NCBI GenBank assembly: GCA_022036555.1
Contig: CM039129.1
Location: 23,345,305 to 23,409,304 of the forward strand
Reading direction: 5' to 3'
Source: Microstegium vimineum
Lineage: Eukaryota; Streptophyta; Magnoliopsida; Poales; Poaceae
Length of the DNA: 64,000 bases
Under the pieces are notes generated by a model. That model made no database searches and had not been told where the DNA came from. It worked only from the letters and a program-made list of their open reading frames with translations. Below are positions 1-12,900 of the stretch, piece after piece. Made by a program: the position numbers and the translations under genes. Position 1 is the stretch's first letter. Each line of letters starts with the position of its first letter.

Positions 1-3000
1 GCCTTGGTCCATCGGCACCAAGCATCATCCTCTTGCCCTTCACCCTTGCAACTGGTCCATCAAGTCAAGCCTCATCTTGATCTTCTCCACCTTGATCACA
101 TGACTCCATGTCATGTCTCATGTGCAATAAGCTCCTCCATCACACAATCACATGTGAACTAATCTCCTGTGTATATATCACTTAAACACATATTAGTTCA
201 ACTAAGTTGTCACTCAATTACCAAAATCACATAGGAACTCTCAATCTCCCCATTTTTGGTAATTGATGACAACTCTACAAAGATATGAAAATTAAGATCA
301 TTTTTAGACATTATGCCATTTATCCATCATTTAAGCTCTATTCCAAGAATTGGATAAATACCACAAAGTCCGACTTGGTAGTGTTAGCTCCCCCTACATG
401 TGTGCTCACAACGGTTTGAATTAAGCTTTGCACACATGCATGAATAAACATTGTGGGAGTGCTAGCACTACTAAGTGATGCTAAGGGATATAGGATAAAC
501 CTTTGAAGATAAATATTGTAGTTGCACTTTAAAGTTCATCCTTAGCACCATGGTTAGCTAGATACCACAAAACAACACTAGAAACCCCGTGAGATCAACA
601 TTAAAAGCAAGGTTTCTAGATCTCAATTGAAGGAACAAGGATCTAGCTTACCATCCTATGCATGCTAGTTTATGAAGTCATCATTCAAATCCTATAACTA
701 GCATACACCACACAAGCATGCATATAAAGATAAGACTTATGCAATATGCAAGCAAGCACATGAATATGCACATATCAAATGCAATCAATCAATTCATGAG
801 CTTGCTCCCCCTACTTGTGTACATCTCATCTCTTAGTCCAAGACTTTGATCCTTTGATCTTGTTCCCTTGTCCATGTCCATGTCTCTTTCCCTTAGTGCA
901 TGTCCATTCACTAATATATCTTTGTTCACTAATCTCTTCCCCTTTGTCATCAATTTCCATAAAAGGTATGATCATATTGATGCAAAGGTTGCACTAGGGT
1001 AGATGGTTGATACTTGTATCTTTTCATTTTTGATGGACACTAACGTCTATGTATTGGAATGACTCTTCATGTAAGATTATTGACCATTATACCATTGAGT
1101 AGGGCAACTCCCTTGTGGTCAAAGCAAATGTCATCCAAATAAGCTTTCTAAGCAAGAGAACTAGAATTTGATCACTTAAAGTTGAGGATCACTTGCTTGC
1201 TTGTAGGATATCACTTGTGAGATTACCACTTGTAGAATTACTTGAATTAAACACATGTGGGCTATCTCAAGTATGCTATAACTAGACATCTTTTGCAAGT
1301 ACCAATATGAAGGTTGATACTATTTGAAAGATTAGCATAAGTCTAGATACCACTTGTAAGTTGCATCTTGATATCCATTTGCCTTGTTGTCTTGTGCTTG
1401 AACTAGATTCATCTTCATGAGCTTCTATGTTGGACTTGAGCTAAAATGAATAGCATAAACTTCCAAGTCTGGTTTAAACCCTCTCTAAGCTTGTTCACAC
1501 AATTAAGCGGTTATCTTATAGAGGTTGTACTTGTCACTTGATTCCAATCCAAAATAGATCAAGTACTTGGGTTTACTAGCTCATGAACAAACTCATATAC
1601 TACCACTAGATCAAACAACTCAATCAAGCTATAGTGGTAGGCTATAAGCATAAAATTTATTTGATTTTCAATGAATGATCACTATGTATGACTATATGCA
1701 CTAAACATATCCTAAGCAATGGATGTATGCATATGTCAAACAATTTCACCTTTGTTATGTTGGAGTAGAGGATAGTCAATTTTCATCTCCAATTAGCAAT
1801 GTGAATCCCTATTAAGAGCATGGTGAAGACCAATGAATACCAATATGAATTCCATTCTTCACCCAATGATTTGAGAACCACTAAAGACCAAGTGCACTTT
1901 CTTGTTGCGGTTGACTTGCTTCTTTCTTGATCTTTGCTCGCATGAGAGAGTACCAAATGATGTACCATTTGTAGAAGATGATATCACTTGAATATCATGA
2001 TACACTTGTAGGTTAAATTCATGAATCTCTCTCTTTTGGGTGTTGCTTGCTTTCTTTTGATCAATCCTATTGATTTCTTCAACTAAGCATCCAAATGACC
2101 CCTAGATCACCACTTCCATGTTAGCCTTCCAAGTACCACACTTGGTTTTACCTACACAATGGCGGCAAGCCCCTACACTTAGGGAGAAGTGACCTATCTC
2201 TAAGAATCATCCTTTGACTCACTTGAATTGACTTTGTTTGATTGAACCAATTGTTGAACTCCATTTGATGAGTGAACATGAATCCAATATGAGCTCAAAC
2301 TATGTTGTTTAAGTCCTTTTCTTTCTATCCAATGATCTTCAATCATCACTAGAACTTAAACTTCATCTTCATCTTGGGCTTGATCTTGATCTTCAATTTG
2401 AGTATCAAATGTGCTTCACAATCAAGTGGCCTTGTACTCAATGCTTGTCATGCTTCTAGCTTGAACCAAAATCAAACATAGGTGACTCAATCACTTATAA
2501 ACATGATTTCAACTTGAGGACCTTTCAATCTAAGTGACTCTAGATCAATCCAATAAATGACACTTTTCTGGCAGATTCTGTACTCTTCATAGAATATATC
2601 ATAAATCCCAAAGTACTTATCCAATGATCATGAACTTTGGTGAAGATGTGCTTCACTAAGTCATCTAGCAGCCATAAAAGTTTTAGCTTCATTGGATTAC
2701 TAGATTCCTACCAGATTTCACATCTTCCCACCTAGGTACATGTTGAAAGCTGCTGCACATGTATAGACAAGATCCACTCCAAAACCGAAGTCTCTCTTAT
2801 CCAATACCCATGGAATTTGCACAGAAACTAATACCATAAGTGTATAGCATGCACACCAAATTTCAAGCCAATCCAAATAGATTTGATCTCTCAAACATGA
2901 CTATGATCACAGCTAGCTCAGATTTTAAATAAAAGACAGATTTGAGATATTGAGTTATGCTTCTTCAATTTGAACCAAATTTGAATTGAACTTGTTTGAA

Positions 3001-3476
3001 CATTCTCACAAGACATATATCCATTCAATACACTTACTAAAAGTAGTATCATGATCACATCCATCCAAATCAACTCAAATTTGATTACTAAACATTTAAT
3101 CCATTCAAATAACTTGTAGCAAGCCACTAGTGCATATATATGTATCCAATTCAATCAACTCATATGCACTATGTGTATATCCAATTGAAACATCTTGTAC
3201 ACACCCAAATGAACTTGATCAACAAGAGATATACCTTAGTAGACCATGATCAATCTATTAGCAAGCTTCAACTAGAATATTTGCAAGCCTTCAAATAATC
3301 CAATAAATCACCACAACTTGATCATGCACTTGTATGTTGTAGCACTTTGAATTCATCTTCTTCACTTGGAATTAGGATGAGGATAGCATTAAGCTTCATT
3401 ATTTGATTCAATCATATGATAGTCAATATGAAACACATTGAATCAAGCCTCCAATGCCAATGGTACCTACACACAT
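1..3476. other. AT-rich stretch without genes, downstream of gag
   Basis: No ORF above about 80 codons and no recognisable domain in either strand. The sequence is AT-rich and low in complexity, with phrases such as CACTTGTAG recurring (for example around 1195-1245). It is most simply the non-coding internal part of the gag-only element to its right. Confidence 0.5.
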
Positions 3477-5597
3477 TCATCCACTTGTTGATGGTACCCA
3501 AACTAGTTTGGGTCCTCTCAAGTTAGGTGCAACATACTTAGGCAATGCCTTAGTATGAATAGCGGGATGTTTTGCAATAGAAACCATAGAGGTACCATTA
3601 CCATCCTTTCTAAGCATATGATCATCATCAATTGAAATAGGCTTAGAAGTCATACCTAGGGGACATGAATGAGCCATGTGTCCCCTTTCCCGACATGAGT
3701 AGCACACTCTTTTTTCTTGAGCCTTTTCTTCCTTGGTCATGTTGTGCTTCTCATTGTCTTGCCTCTTTTATTTTGCTTGAATCTTCATCTCAATCTTGGT
3801 AGGACACCTCGAGGCAAAGTGTCCCATATCTTCACACTTGAAGCACTTGATGCGAGCCAAATCTTTCTTCTCTTGATTCTTGCTCATCATCATGTCATCT
3901 TGAATGGGAGTTAGATGACTTGTTCTTACTTTGCCACCTCTTCTAGTCTTCTTCTTCATCATCATCCCCAAATCATCATCTTGATGGTTGATCTTGTCTT
4001 GCACTTGGGGTGTGACTTGTGGCATAGCTTGAGGCTTCACCAATTGTTTGGTTGGACACATTGAGGTGAGATGACCCCAAATGTGACACTTGAAGCACTT
4101 GACATGCTTTAGCCTCTCTTCTTCTTTCTTCAACTTGAGCTTCTCTTTGTTTGGGAAACCATTTGCAAGATGTCCCATATCACGGCATATGAAGCACATG
4201 AAATGAGATAGCTTCTTTTGTTCTTGCTTCTTCATCTTTTTCTTGCCCTTGCTCTTGTTGAATCCAACTCCACTCTTGTCACCATAGCTTCTTGTGTTTG
4301 TCAACATATGCTTAAAGGTGACTTTGGAGTTGTAGCACCTCTCCAACTTGTTGCTCATATTCTTCAATTCACTTTTGAGCTCATTGTTCTCCTTCAAAAG
4401 CTTAATCTAACAAGACATAGAAATAGAACAAACATCTATATGTGAAGAACATGGAATATCAAGTAGATCGTCACAAGAGGTGGATACATGCTTCTTACCT
4501 ACATCACAAGGGTTAGTAACAATATGTAGTTGATCATTTGACCCATGTGATGAGCTTTCATCATTTTTAAGGTTCATCAACTCATTTATTAGATCACCAT
4601 GTTTGTGAACCAAAGCCTCATGAGATACCCGAAGATGCTCATGATCTAGCTTTAGTTCTTCATGTGAAGATTTAAGAACATCAAGTAAGCGCTTATGTTC
4701 TTCACATGAATCTTTTAGAGTTGAGATTTTCTTTGTTGAAGCCTTAAGAAGTGAAGCATGCATTTTAATTAATTCTTAATGAGAATCAACAAGTTCCTCA
4801 TGAGTTTCATTAAGCTCTTTTAGTGAACAACTAGAAGTGTGAAATATTTTCTTTTGTGGTTCACAAGTTTTCTTTAGAGATGATATTTATTTTTCCAAAG
4901 ACAAGGTTTTAGTTTTCTCATTCACTAAAGACATGGTCATGCTAGCAAGTTTATCTACAAGCTCATCATATGAATCAACATGATCAACAACATTGCTATT
5001 TGATACCTTTGTGTCACCTTGTGACATAGAGCAATGCGGTGATGTAGTAGAGCTTGTGATAGCATCATCAACCGAGCATGAACCATCTTCATCACCACCA
5101 AGTGTGCATGGAGTAGCATCATCATTTGCAACACTTGTGGCATCATCATCAATCTTGTCAAGTGTGCTTGTAGTTGATCTTTCGTCATCATCACTTGACC
5201 ATGAGGTGTAGCAATCTTCCACAATCACCAAGTTGTGGTTATGCTCAACATCCTCATGCGCCACTAACTCATCACCATCACTTGAGACCGTCCCATATTT
5301 TTCAATGAGATAGGACCAAATCTCATGAGGTGTCTTCATGTCCATGATCTCTCCAAATATGCATTGAGTCAAAGATCTGTACATGATGCTAGTAGCTTGG
5401 ATCTCTAGATCTAGTCATTTCTCTTGTGCTTGGGTTAGGTTCTCTTCATCCCACACATGAGAAAATCCTACATCTACGATCCACCGCATTTGAGGGCAAA
5501 TAAATTTGAAATTGCATATCATCCAATTTTTCCACTGTGCAAAGTGAGTGCCATAAAAAATGTGTGGACAATCAACATCTAGCCCATAATTCTCCAT
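3477..5597 (-). pseudogene. Gag with four zinc knuckles, five in-frame stops
   Basis: One reading frame of 707 codons runs from ATG at 5597 to a stop at 3477, broken by stops near 5415, 4887, 4777, 4407 and 3768; all pieces are in phase. The N-terminal part (through about codon 110) looks like the gag-polypeptide domain of copia elements, with the phrase HEIWSYLIEKYG. Next comes an acidic, Asp/Ser-rich stretch, then a long Lys/Glu/Leu-rich coiled coil (about codons 210-440). Four CCHC-type knuckles follow, beginning CFIC, CFKC, CFKC and CYSC. In the first, the last Cys position is Phe (HLANGFP), so it should not bind zinc normally; the other three are intact. Gag packages element RNA in cytoplasmic particles. 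The many stops make this copy non-functional. Confidence 0.8.
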
Positions 5598-5632
5598 CCT
5601 CTCGGGTCGGTAAAGACCACAAATGAGAGACC

Positions 5633-5646
5633 AAGCTTTGATACCA
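5633..5646 (-). other. Primer binding site, Met-tRNA type
   Basis: On the minus strand the LTR end (CCCTACA) is followed after two bases by TGGTATCAAAGCTT, close to the plant initiator Met-tRNA primer site TGGTATCAGAGC. It lies 36 bases upstream of the gag start and fixes both the strand and the LTR edge. Confidence 0.8.
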
Positions 5647-5648
5647 CT

Positions 5649-6455
5649 TGTAGGGTCGAGATGGCGGACTAGAGGGGGTGAATAGTCCTATCTAAAACTT
5701 AAGCGCAACGACTAATCAAAACAAATGCAGAATTAAAACTATTGGTCTAGCCAAGACTACACCCCTCTATCTATAAATTTAGCACCTAGCAAAGTATACT
5801 AATTGGGCTCACTAAGGTGCCAAGCTAGGAAGCTCACCTAAACAAGTCTAGGTTGCAAGGTCACACAAACCTAAGCAACTAGTACTCTAAGCACACCGGG
5901 AGCTCCTACACATACTAGTAAGCAAAGCACAAAGCACCTAAGCTCACTACCAATGCGCTAGCTCTAAGGGTCGACAAGCCACCTACCAATTCTAGTCACT
6001 AGCAAGATGATCTATGTCACACACAAGAGCTAGAGACTTAGAGCTACACTACTAAGCTACACAAGCTAAGCTAGAGGCTCTACTTTGCAAGAATGTAAGA
6101 AAGTAAATGCAAAGCTAGTCAATCACAAGATAACCAATCAATCACAAGATGAAATCCTCGAAGAGAGACAATGTGAAACAAGATTTTTCTCTGAGGTTCA
6201 CTTGTTTGCCAACAAGCTAGTCCCCGTTGTAGCGATGCACCCACTTGGAGGTTCACGTGCTAATTGGCAATCCAAGCCAAACCCGTCAAGGGTGCCGCAC
6301 AACCAACACAAGATGGGGATCCCCAAGCTACGAGCAATCCAATAGAGATACCTTTCGCGAACTCCCGTGGGGTAGGTTCAAGAACCCCTCACAATCCACC
6401 GATCGGAGTCAGAGATAATCACCTTCCTCCGCTCAACGATCGTCATCGCACCAAA
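5649..6455 (-). repeat. 5' LTR of the gag-only element, outer edge uncertain
   Basis: The inner edge (minus-strand ...TACA, here starting TGTAGGG) is set by the primer binding site. The outer edge is not clear; the sequence changes character around 6455, where a gypsy-type LTR fragment begins soon after. No target duplication could be identified. Confidence 0.55.
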
Positions 6456-6479
6456 CCTTTATAGTATGCTTTTATAATG

Positions 6480-7110
6480 TATGGTGTACTGTTTTTAGGT
6501 TCTTTTGTGATGCTTGTGACGTTAGAAGTGGAGCTTTGCAAAGATGATCTAAAAGGAAAAGTTGGAAAGTTGAACAAGCATATGGAAGGCAAGTATAGCA
6601 TGGGACTCTCCTTGTTACCTATAAACTTTAATGTCACTTAATTCACATGCATGTGTCTACCTTGTTAACCCTAAGGAATTTCCTAGATATTGTTATCCTG
6701 TACCTTGTCACCGTTTGGGATGCATATGGGTAGCTTGTGCTAGTGCTCATAAAGAATAACCATGATCTTGTAACTTGATTAATGATATATGCAATGATGA
6801 TAAAATATGACTTTTTAGCAACGTGGACTATAGGTGGAACATCAGGAACTCACACTTGTGTTCTCACTCATAGGGGTATCTTTGTAAGCGGCCACCCAGG
6901 AAAACCGTGCTACCCCGAGTGTTATATGGCTCTGACTTTAATTTAGTACCTAGTATGTCTCTAGCTTGTTAGAGGTTACCATTTATTGGCGCATGAGGGG
7001 AGGGTCGAGGGATGTATGGCGCTTTTCCTGTCTTGGAGGCGTACATGGTGCTGCAACCACATGTGATGCCACTTGAAGGAGAATACCCATGCATACTTGA
7101 CATTAGCCTC
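6480..7110 (+). repeat. Gypsy (Tekay-type) LTR fragment in opposite orientation to its neighbours
   Basis: About 6500-6900 matches the reverse complement of about 10870-11290 in the solo LTR at 9921-13475, though diverged. Shared phrases include GCAACGTGGACTATAGGTGG and the block GAACTCACAC followed by TGTTCTCACTCATAGGG. Since that solo LTR is on the minus strand, this fragment is on the plus strand. Both ends are approximate. No ORF of note. Confidence 0.6.
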
Positions 7111-7751
7111 GCGGCCCTAACTTGTTGTACACTTTTGTAGAGCTATAGCTGAACTACAACTTTGGTGTAATTTGTTTGAGCTGAAATGGTTTAGATTTCA
7201 AACTACAAGAATTCAAACATTGTAACAATCAAACTGCAACCACTTTAGGACTTAGGCAAATTCAGAAACCAAAACAGCACCTAACTCAGCCTTGATTGAC
7301 CAATTAGGGTATTTTTGGATCCAAATCACCTCAAGGTGGTTAAACAAAGTTTGTGCAGAATTAAAAACTCTACAACTTTGCTTCAGCCAACTGTTTCATA
7401 CAAGGTCATTAACAAAGTCAATTTGTTAAATCAAGCAAAAGGGTTCCTAGGGTCAATCATTAAGCTTAAACCCTAGAAGCTCATTTGGACTTGATCATGA
7501 ACATAAACATGGTTCAATTAACATCCCTAAATATTTCTAGGTGGTTATTAGTGATCAAAACATCAAGCACTTGGTTACACAAGCATAACTTAATTAAAGC
7601 TAGTTGTAGGTTAACACATACAACATTAAAACAATGTGATCACTTAGGGTTATCATTTCATATGATCATGGAAATGCATGAATGCATTAATGCTTGTGCT
7701 CATGCTCATGAAATGATATGCAAATGCAAGCTTAACACCTAGGGTGTTACA
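7111..7751 (-). repeat. 3' LTR fragment of the Tekay-type element
   Basis: Starts on the minus strand at 7751 with TGTAACACCCTAGGTG, directly after the polypurine tract. It runs left as AT-rich LTR sequence to about 7110, where it meets the oppositely oriented LTR fragment. The rest of the LTR, including its GC-rich part, is missing. Confidence 0.65.
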
Positions 7752-7765
7752 GTCCTTCCCCCTTA
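7752..7765 (-). other. Polypurine tract
   Basis: On the minus strand GTAAGGGGGAAGGAC directly precedes the LTR start TGTAACACCC. This purine run is the expected primer for plus-strand DNA synthesis and fixes the inner edge of the 3' LTR. Confidence 0.8.
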
Positions 7766-7794
7766 CAAAAATCTCATCCCGAGATTTGTAAGGC

Positions 7795-9920
7795 TTACCA
7801 TTTTTCATAGAAAGCAGGGTAGACTTACTTAAGGTAGTCTTCCCGTTCCCATGTAGAATCTCGTTCACTTTGATTGTTCCACATTATCTTGTAAAACTTT
7901 ATAACTTTGTTTCGAGTTACCCTTTCTTTGGTGTCCATGACTTGGACAAGTTTTTCTTCAAAGGACAAGTCTGACTGCAACTTCAGAACTGAAGGTTCGA
8001 TATGTTCCTCTGGAACTCTCAAACACTTCTGAAGCTGGGATACATGAAAGACATTGAAGATAGCCCTCATCTCTGGTGGTAACAACAGCTTATAGGCTAC
8101 TCTTCCACTTCTTTCGATGATCCGATATGGTCCCACATATCTTGGAGCAAGTTTTCTTTTAACTCCAAACCTTTGCACTCCCTTCATAGGTGATACCTTC
8201 AAGTACACATAGTCACCGACTTCGAACTCAAGCGGTCTTCTTCTCTTGTCCGCATAGCTCTTCTGTCTTGACTGTGCTGCACGCATATGTTCTTGTATCA
8301 CTCTAACTTTATCTTCAGCCTCTTGCACAAAGTCGATACCGTAGTATCTTCTTTCTCCTGGTTCAACCCAATTGAGAGGTGTTCTACACCTTCTTCAATA
8401 CAAAGCTTCGAAAGGAGCCATCTTGATACTTTCTTGATAACTATTGTTGTAAGAGAACTTTGCTAAAGGTAACCAACTTTCCCAAGATCCTTTAGATGAT
8501 ATAACACAAGCCCTAAGAAGATCTTTGAGAATCTGGTTAACTCTTTCGGTTTGGCTTGAAGTTTACGGATGGTAAGCTGAACTACGAACTAGATTGGTTC
8601 CAAGTTACTTATGAAGATGTTCCAAAAAACGAGCAGTGAACTGCGGTCCTCTATCTGACACAATTGTTCTTGGAACACCATGCAAACGAACTATGTGAGT
8701 GATGTACATCTCTACATACTCATATGGTCGGTTGGTGGTGCGAACTGGTATGAAGTGCACTGACTTAGTTAACCGATCCACAATCACCCATATTGAGTCA
8801 TGACCTTTTTGAGTAAGAGGAAGGCATGTTATGAAATCCATGCTGATTTCCTCCAATTTCCATCCTGTAACTGACAAAGGTTGTAAGAGTCCAGCGGGTT
8901 TCATGTGCACCGCCTTAACCCTACAACATACATCACATCTCTCCACGAATGCGACAATCTCTTTCTTCATCTTTGTCCACCAAAAGCGTTATTTCAGATC
9001 ATGATACATCTTACTACTACCTGGATGTATAGATAGCTTAGAGGAATGGGCTTCCTCTAAGATCCGGTTCCTTAACTCTTTATCCTTGGGCACAACAAGA
9101 CGATCTTTAAACCATAGGATTCCTTTATCATCGATCTTGAAATATTGGGAACCCTTGTTTTTCATCTTTATTTTGATATGGAAAACACCCACATCGGTTT
9201 TATGACCTTCTATGATTTGACTTTCGAGTGAGCAACTGACTGTAAGATTGTACAACACTATTGGATGTAACAAGTTGAACTTATCCTCGAGCAAGGGTTG
9301 TACAAGTTGATAGTGCGACTTTCTGCTCAAAGCGTCAGCTACCACATTAGCTTTTCCTGGGTGGTAATGAACCTCAAGATTGTAATCTTTGATTAGTTCT
9401 AACCATCTTCTTTGTCTCATGTTCAACTCTGGCTGCGTAAAAATATACTTGAGACTCTTGTGATCTGTGTAGATGTGGCATACGTTACCCAGAAGGTAAT
9501 GTCTCCATATCTTTAAAGCATGTACCACTGCTGCAAGTTCTAGATCATGCGTTGGGTAATTGACTTCATGTTTTCTGAGCTGTCTCGAAGCATAGGCTAT
9601 CACTTTTCCTTCTTGCATAAGAACACATCCTAATCCAGTCCCGGTGGTGTCACAATACACATCAAAGGGTTTTGTTATGTCTGGTTGCACCAAAACGGGT
9701 GCTGAAGTAAGTAGAGTTCTTAGGGTAAGAAAAGTTGTCTCACATTCTGAAGTCCATTCAAACCTCTTATCTTTCTGTAGCAGACTGGTCATAGGTTTAG
9801 CTATCTTGGAAAAGTCCGGAATAAACCGACGGTAATATCCAGCTAGACCAAGAAAACTATGAACCTCGGTGACGGAAGTTGGAGCTTTCCAATCCATAAC
9901 TTCTTGTACTTTGCTTGGAT
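7795..9920 (-). pseudogene. Gypsy pol, second part: RT end, RNase H, integrase, chromodomain-like tail
   Basis: From 9920 the frame carries the RT thumb region (LGLAGYYRRFIPDFS) and RNase H (FDVYCDTTGTGLGCVL, TDHKSLKYIF, ADALSRKS), ending near 8989. The next frame (8970-8605) holds the integrase core with zinc-finger Cys (CDVC) and the Asp positions in MDFITCLP and VSDRGPQF. The last frame (8328-7825) holds the integrase C-terminus (YVGPYRIIE) and a chromodomain-like tail with WNNQSERDSTWE. That frame reads through one stop at 7825 to its probable natural end at 7795. At least two frameshifts and several stops separate the pieces, so no working product is expected. The first part of the gene lies at 13481-14054, beyond an inserted solo LTR. 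Confidence 0.9.
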
Positions 9921-12900
9921 TGTCACACTTGGTTTTAAGAACAAAACCAGATATACCCTATATGTGAGCCCAAGAAGTCAAATCTCACATATAGCCATAG
10001 AACAAGGTAATATCAAAAGACAATACTTAAATATATAATATATAAGGTCAAAGGATAACCTTAGCACAACAAATAGCGGAAAGATGACTCCGAACTTCAG
10101 GTGAAGACTCCAACTCCACAGGGACCAACTGACTGGTTGATCACAAGCCTAACTGCTCGAGACTCTTGCAAACTGGTACCCATCCGGGATTTTTATCCAA
10201 GTATTGAAAAGAAAAGAACAAGCGTAAGTACTTTCGTACTCAACAAATATACATGGGGTTCATGAGGCTCAAAAGGTATGACACTGGTTTAATTGCATAA
10301 GCTTTTAAGTTATCTCAATTTTAGCATTATAGTAGCATCAATGTTATCAATAGCCCAATAACCATATGATCAAGTGAACAGGATGTAATGCTTATATGAA
10401 TGGTAACAATAATAAATCACAGATAACAACTGATGAGTCATGACATAAGGACATCACACAACAAGGAGCCCAAGCCACTCGTAACCGTGAGCATGACTAT
10501 CATGATAGTTTTTAACTCTGCGCAGAGGTGTACATCTTTACCCATAAGTCGTGAATTGCCCTTTTGCCCGAGGTAGCTAGTCTCTTACCCACTTCCAAGG
10601 TAGGCCTGCAGGGTTCACTACGAGACCTTTCACAGGTTCCACTAATAGGTAACAACCCGCTACAAGTTCTCTTAACAAGATCGTAAGAAACTCCCCTCCC
10701 AGAAGCCACCGCAGCGCCTTCTGGCAGACCAAGCCCCTACTTTCTCGGAGCCCTTCTTGCGCCCTCTTAGGTAAGTTGCCACAAACTAGCAAAAGCCTAA
10801 TACTGAGTTAAGCCAGAGCCCATTAACTTATGGTAGTACTGTTTTCTCGGGGTAATCTCTTACAGAAATATCCCTATGAGTGAGAACACAGGTGTGAGTT
10901 CCTGATATTCCACCTATAGTCCACGTTGCTAAAAATTCATCTTTTATTGTCATTTCATATATCATTAATCAAGTTTACATGATCATAGTTATTCTTAAAG
11001 AGCACTAGCTTGATCTACCCAAATGCATACATTCCCAGGGTGACAAGGTATAAGGTACAATACTAGGATAACCTTATAGGGTAACAAGGAAACATATGCA
11101 TATGATTAATGAGTGATTATCATGAATAGGATAACAAGGACAATCCCATGTAATACTTGCCTTAAAAGCTTAGATCCTTTGCTCAACTGCTTCTCAACTT
11201 CAGACGACTTCTTCTTGATCACCAACGCAAAACTCACCGATTGGACAACAATTAACAAATCACCACACAAGCATCTGATCATACAAAGCATGCAAACATG
11301 GCTAAATTATAACAATACACCAATCAATGAAAAGGATTTAAAAAGAGATCTATGCAACTCTACGGTCACACAGTCGCGAAGAACACACTAATCGGAGCTA
11401 CGATGATCGAGATACAACTAACGGAAGATTTGCTTTTATAAAAGAGAACTACGAGCTTTATTAGTTTTACTATATAAAAGAATGTATAGGGTATTTCAGA
11501 GAAACACCCAAGTTAGATTAATTCAAAGTTATATTTGGATTTTGAAACAAAAGTAGATCTAATCATTATTTTATGTATAAAGCAAGTTACATAGTGGTTA
11601 ATCAAATTAGGATTTGAACCCATGAAAATACAGAGCTATTAACATGGTATTAAAGATCACGAATGAAAAGGTTACACCGATACGAAGCCAACGCAACTTG
11701 AACGGATCGAAACGGATTTAAAACGAAGGAGATATGATTTAAACAAGTTTTTCTATACAAGATTAATTCATTAAAAAGGATTAATCAAAACTTTATTTTC
11801 AAAAGACTTCAACATATATGAAAACTGTACCATTAGATATATCATGAAATTATGAAGCTAACGCAACTTGTTTGGGTCAAATCGGAGTTAAAACGAAGAA
11901 ATTATAAGCGTTTGAATTCGGAGGGCAGATCTGTAAATAGAGAGAAAACATATTTAGAACTGAACCGGGAGCTTTTACGTTTTCCAAAAAGAAAAGCGTA
12001 TTTGGAAAGGAAACAGAACGGATTACGTTTTCGAAGAAAAGAAAACGGACTCTACAGAAGGCGCTTTAGGTCTGCGCAGGGCCGACCAGGGCCACGTGGC
12101 GTGTGGCGGTTGGGTGGGTGCACGGGAGCAGTGTGGACCGCGTGTGGGGGCTCGGTCCACTGGTCCACCGTGGACCGGGGCGTACCCCTTCGCGGGGATC
12201 TAATCCCCACCGTTTGAGCTCGGATGGACGACTCAGAATGGACAGAGGGGAAGAGGGAGGGCAGCAGGGTCATTGGGTCTGCGCTCCCGCGGCGACGCGC
12301 CATTGCCGGAGGGCAAGAGCTCGCCGGCGTCCTCGGAAACGGGGCCACAGGCCACTATCTGACACAGGAAAAGCATGGGGAGGTAGAGGAGGAGATGGCG
12401 AACGCGTTTTGGGCATCGGTTGAAACTGAGGGGGGTCCAGAGGTGCGGTCCACGTGCGGTGGTGGCGCGACGGCCCTGGTGATCGCGCACAGAGGTGCAG
12501 AGAGCGAGAGAGAGCAGGAGAACGACACCGTGAGAGAGAGAGAGGAGGGAGAGGTGAACTCGACGACGCTATCGGTTGACCCGATTGGAGCATGGGAACG
12601 GTGGTACGCTCGTCCGAGCGGCTTGGCATGGACGGCGATGTCGCGGTGAACGCGAGTAACAAAACAGGGAGCCAGAGAGAGGGGTACAGGGCACCTGGGG
12701 CCCTTCTCACCTCAGCGCAAAACTCCGGAAGCGGCGAAGGGAGGTGGTGGGGCACGACCGCGGGGAGGCGACGGCGGCGGCACTGCTAGGCTGGCAGTGG
12801 CGCTCTGGGGCTCGAGGAGCGCGGCTAGGGCTCGGGACAGGGGCGGAGGAGGTGCGGCATCGGCTTGAAAAGCTCAGGGACAGAGCCGAGGAAGGAAGGA

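Larger units (their letters stand above)
1..6455 (-). mobile_element. Copia-like LTR element with gag only, left part outside window
   Basis: Read on the minus strand, the order is LTR (about 6455 to 5649), primer binding site, gag, then at least 3.4 kb with no coding capacity. No protease, integrase, reverse transcriptase or RNase H motif is seen between gag and the window edge. A gag-only layout resembles non-autonomous elements described as TR-GAG (terminal repeat with gag). The second LTR is not in the window, so a pol lying further left, or a deletion of pol, cannot be ruled out. The copia assignment rests on the type of gag and the Met-tRNA-like primer site. Confidence 0.65.

Noticed and set aside
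815..3154. Short ORFs of 60-78 codons in the left AT-rich region
   Set aside because: No motif, no supporting context, expected by chance in AT-rich DNA of this length.
5633..5646. tRNA-like sequence (also at 19804 and 31123)
   Set aside because: These are short primer binding sites complementary to a tRNA 3' end, not tRNA genes; no cloverleaf surrounds them.
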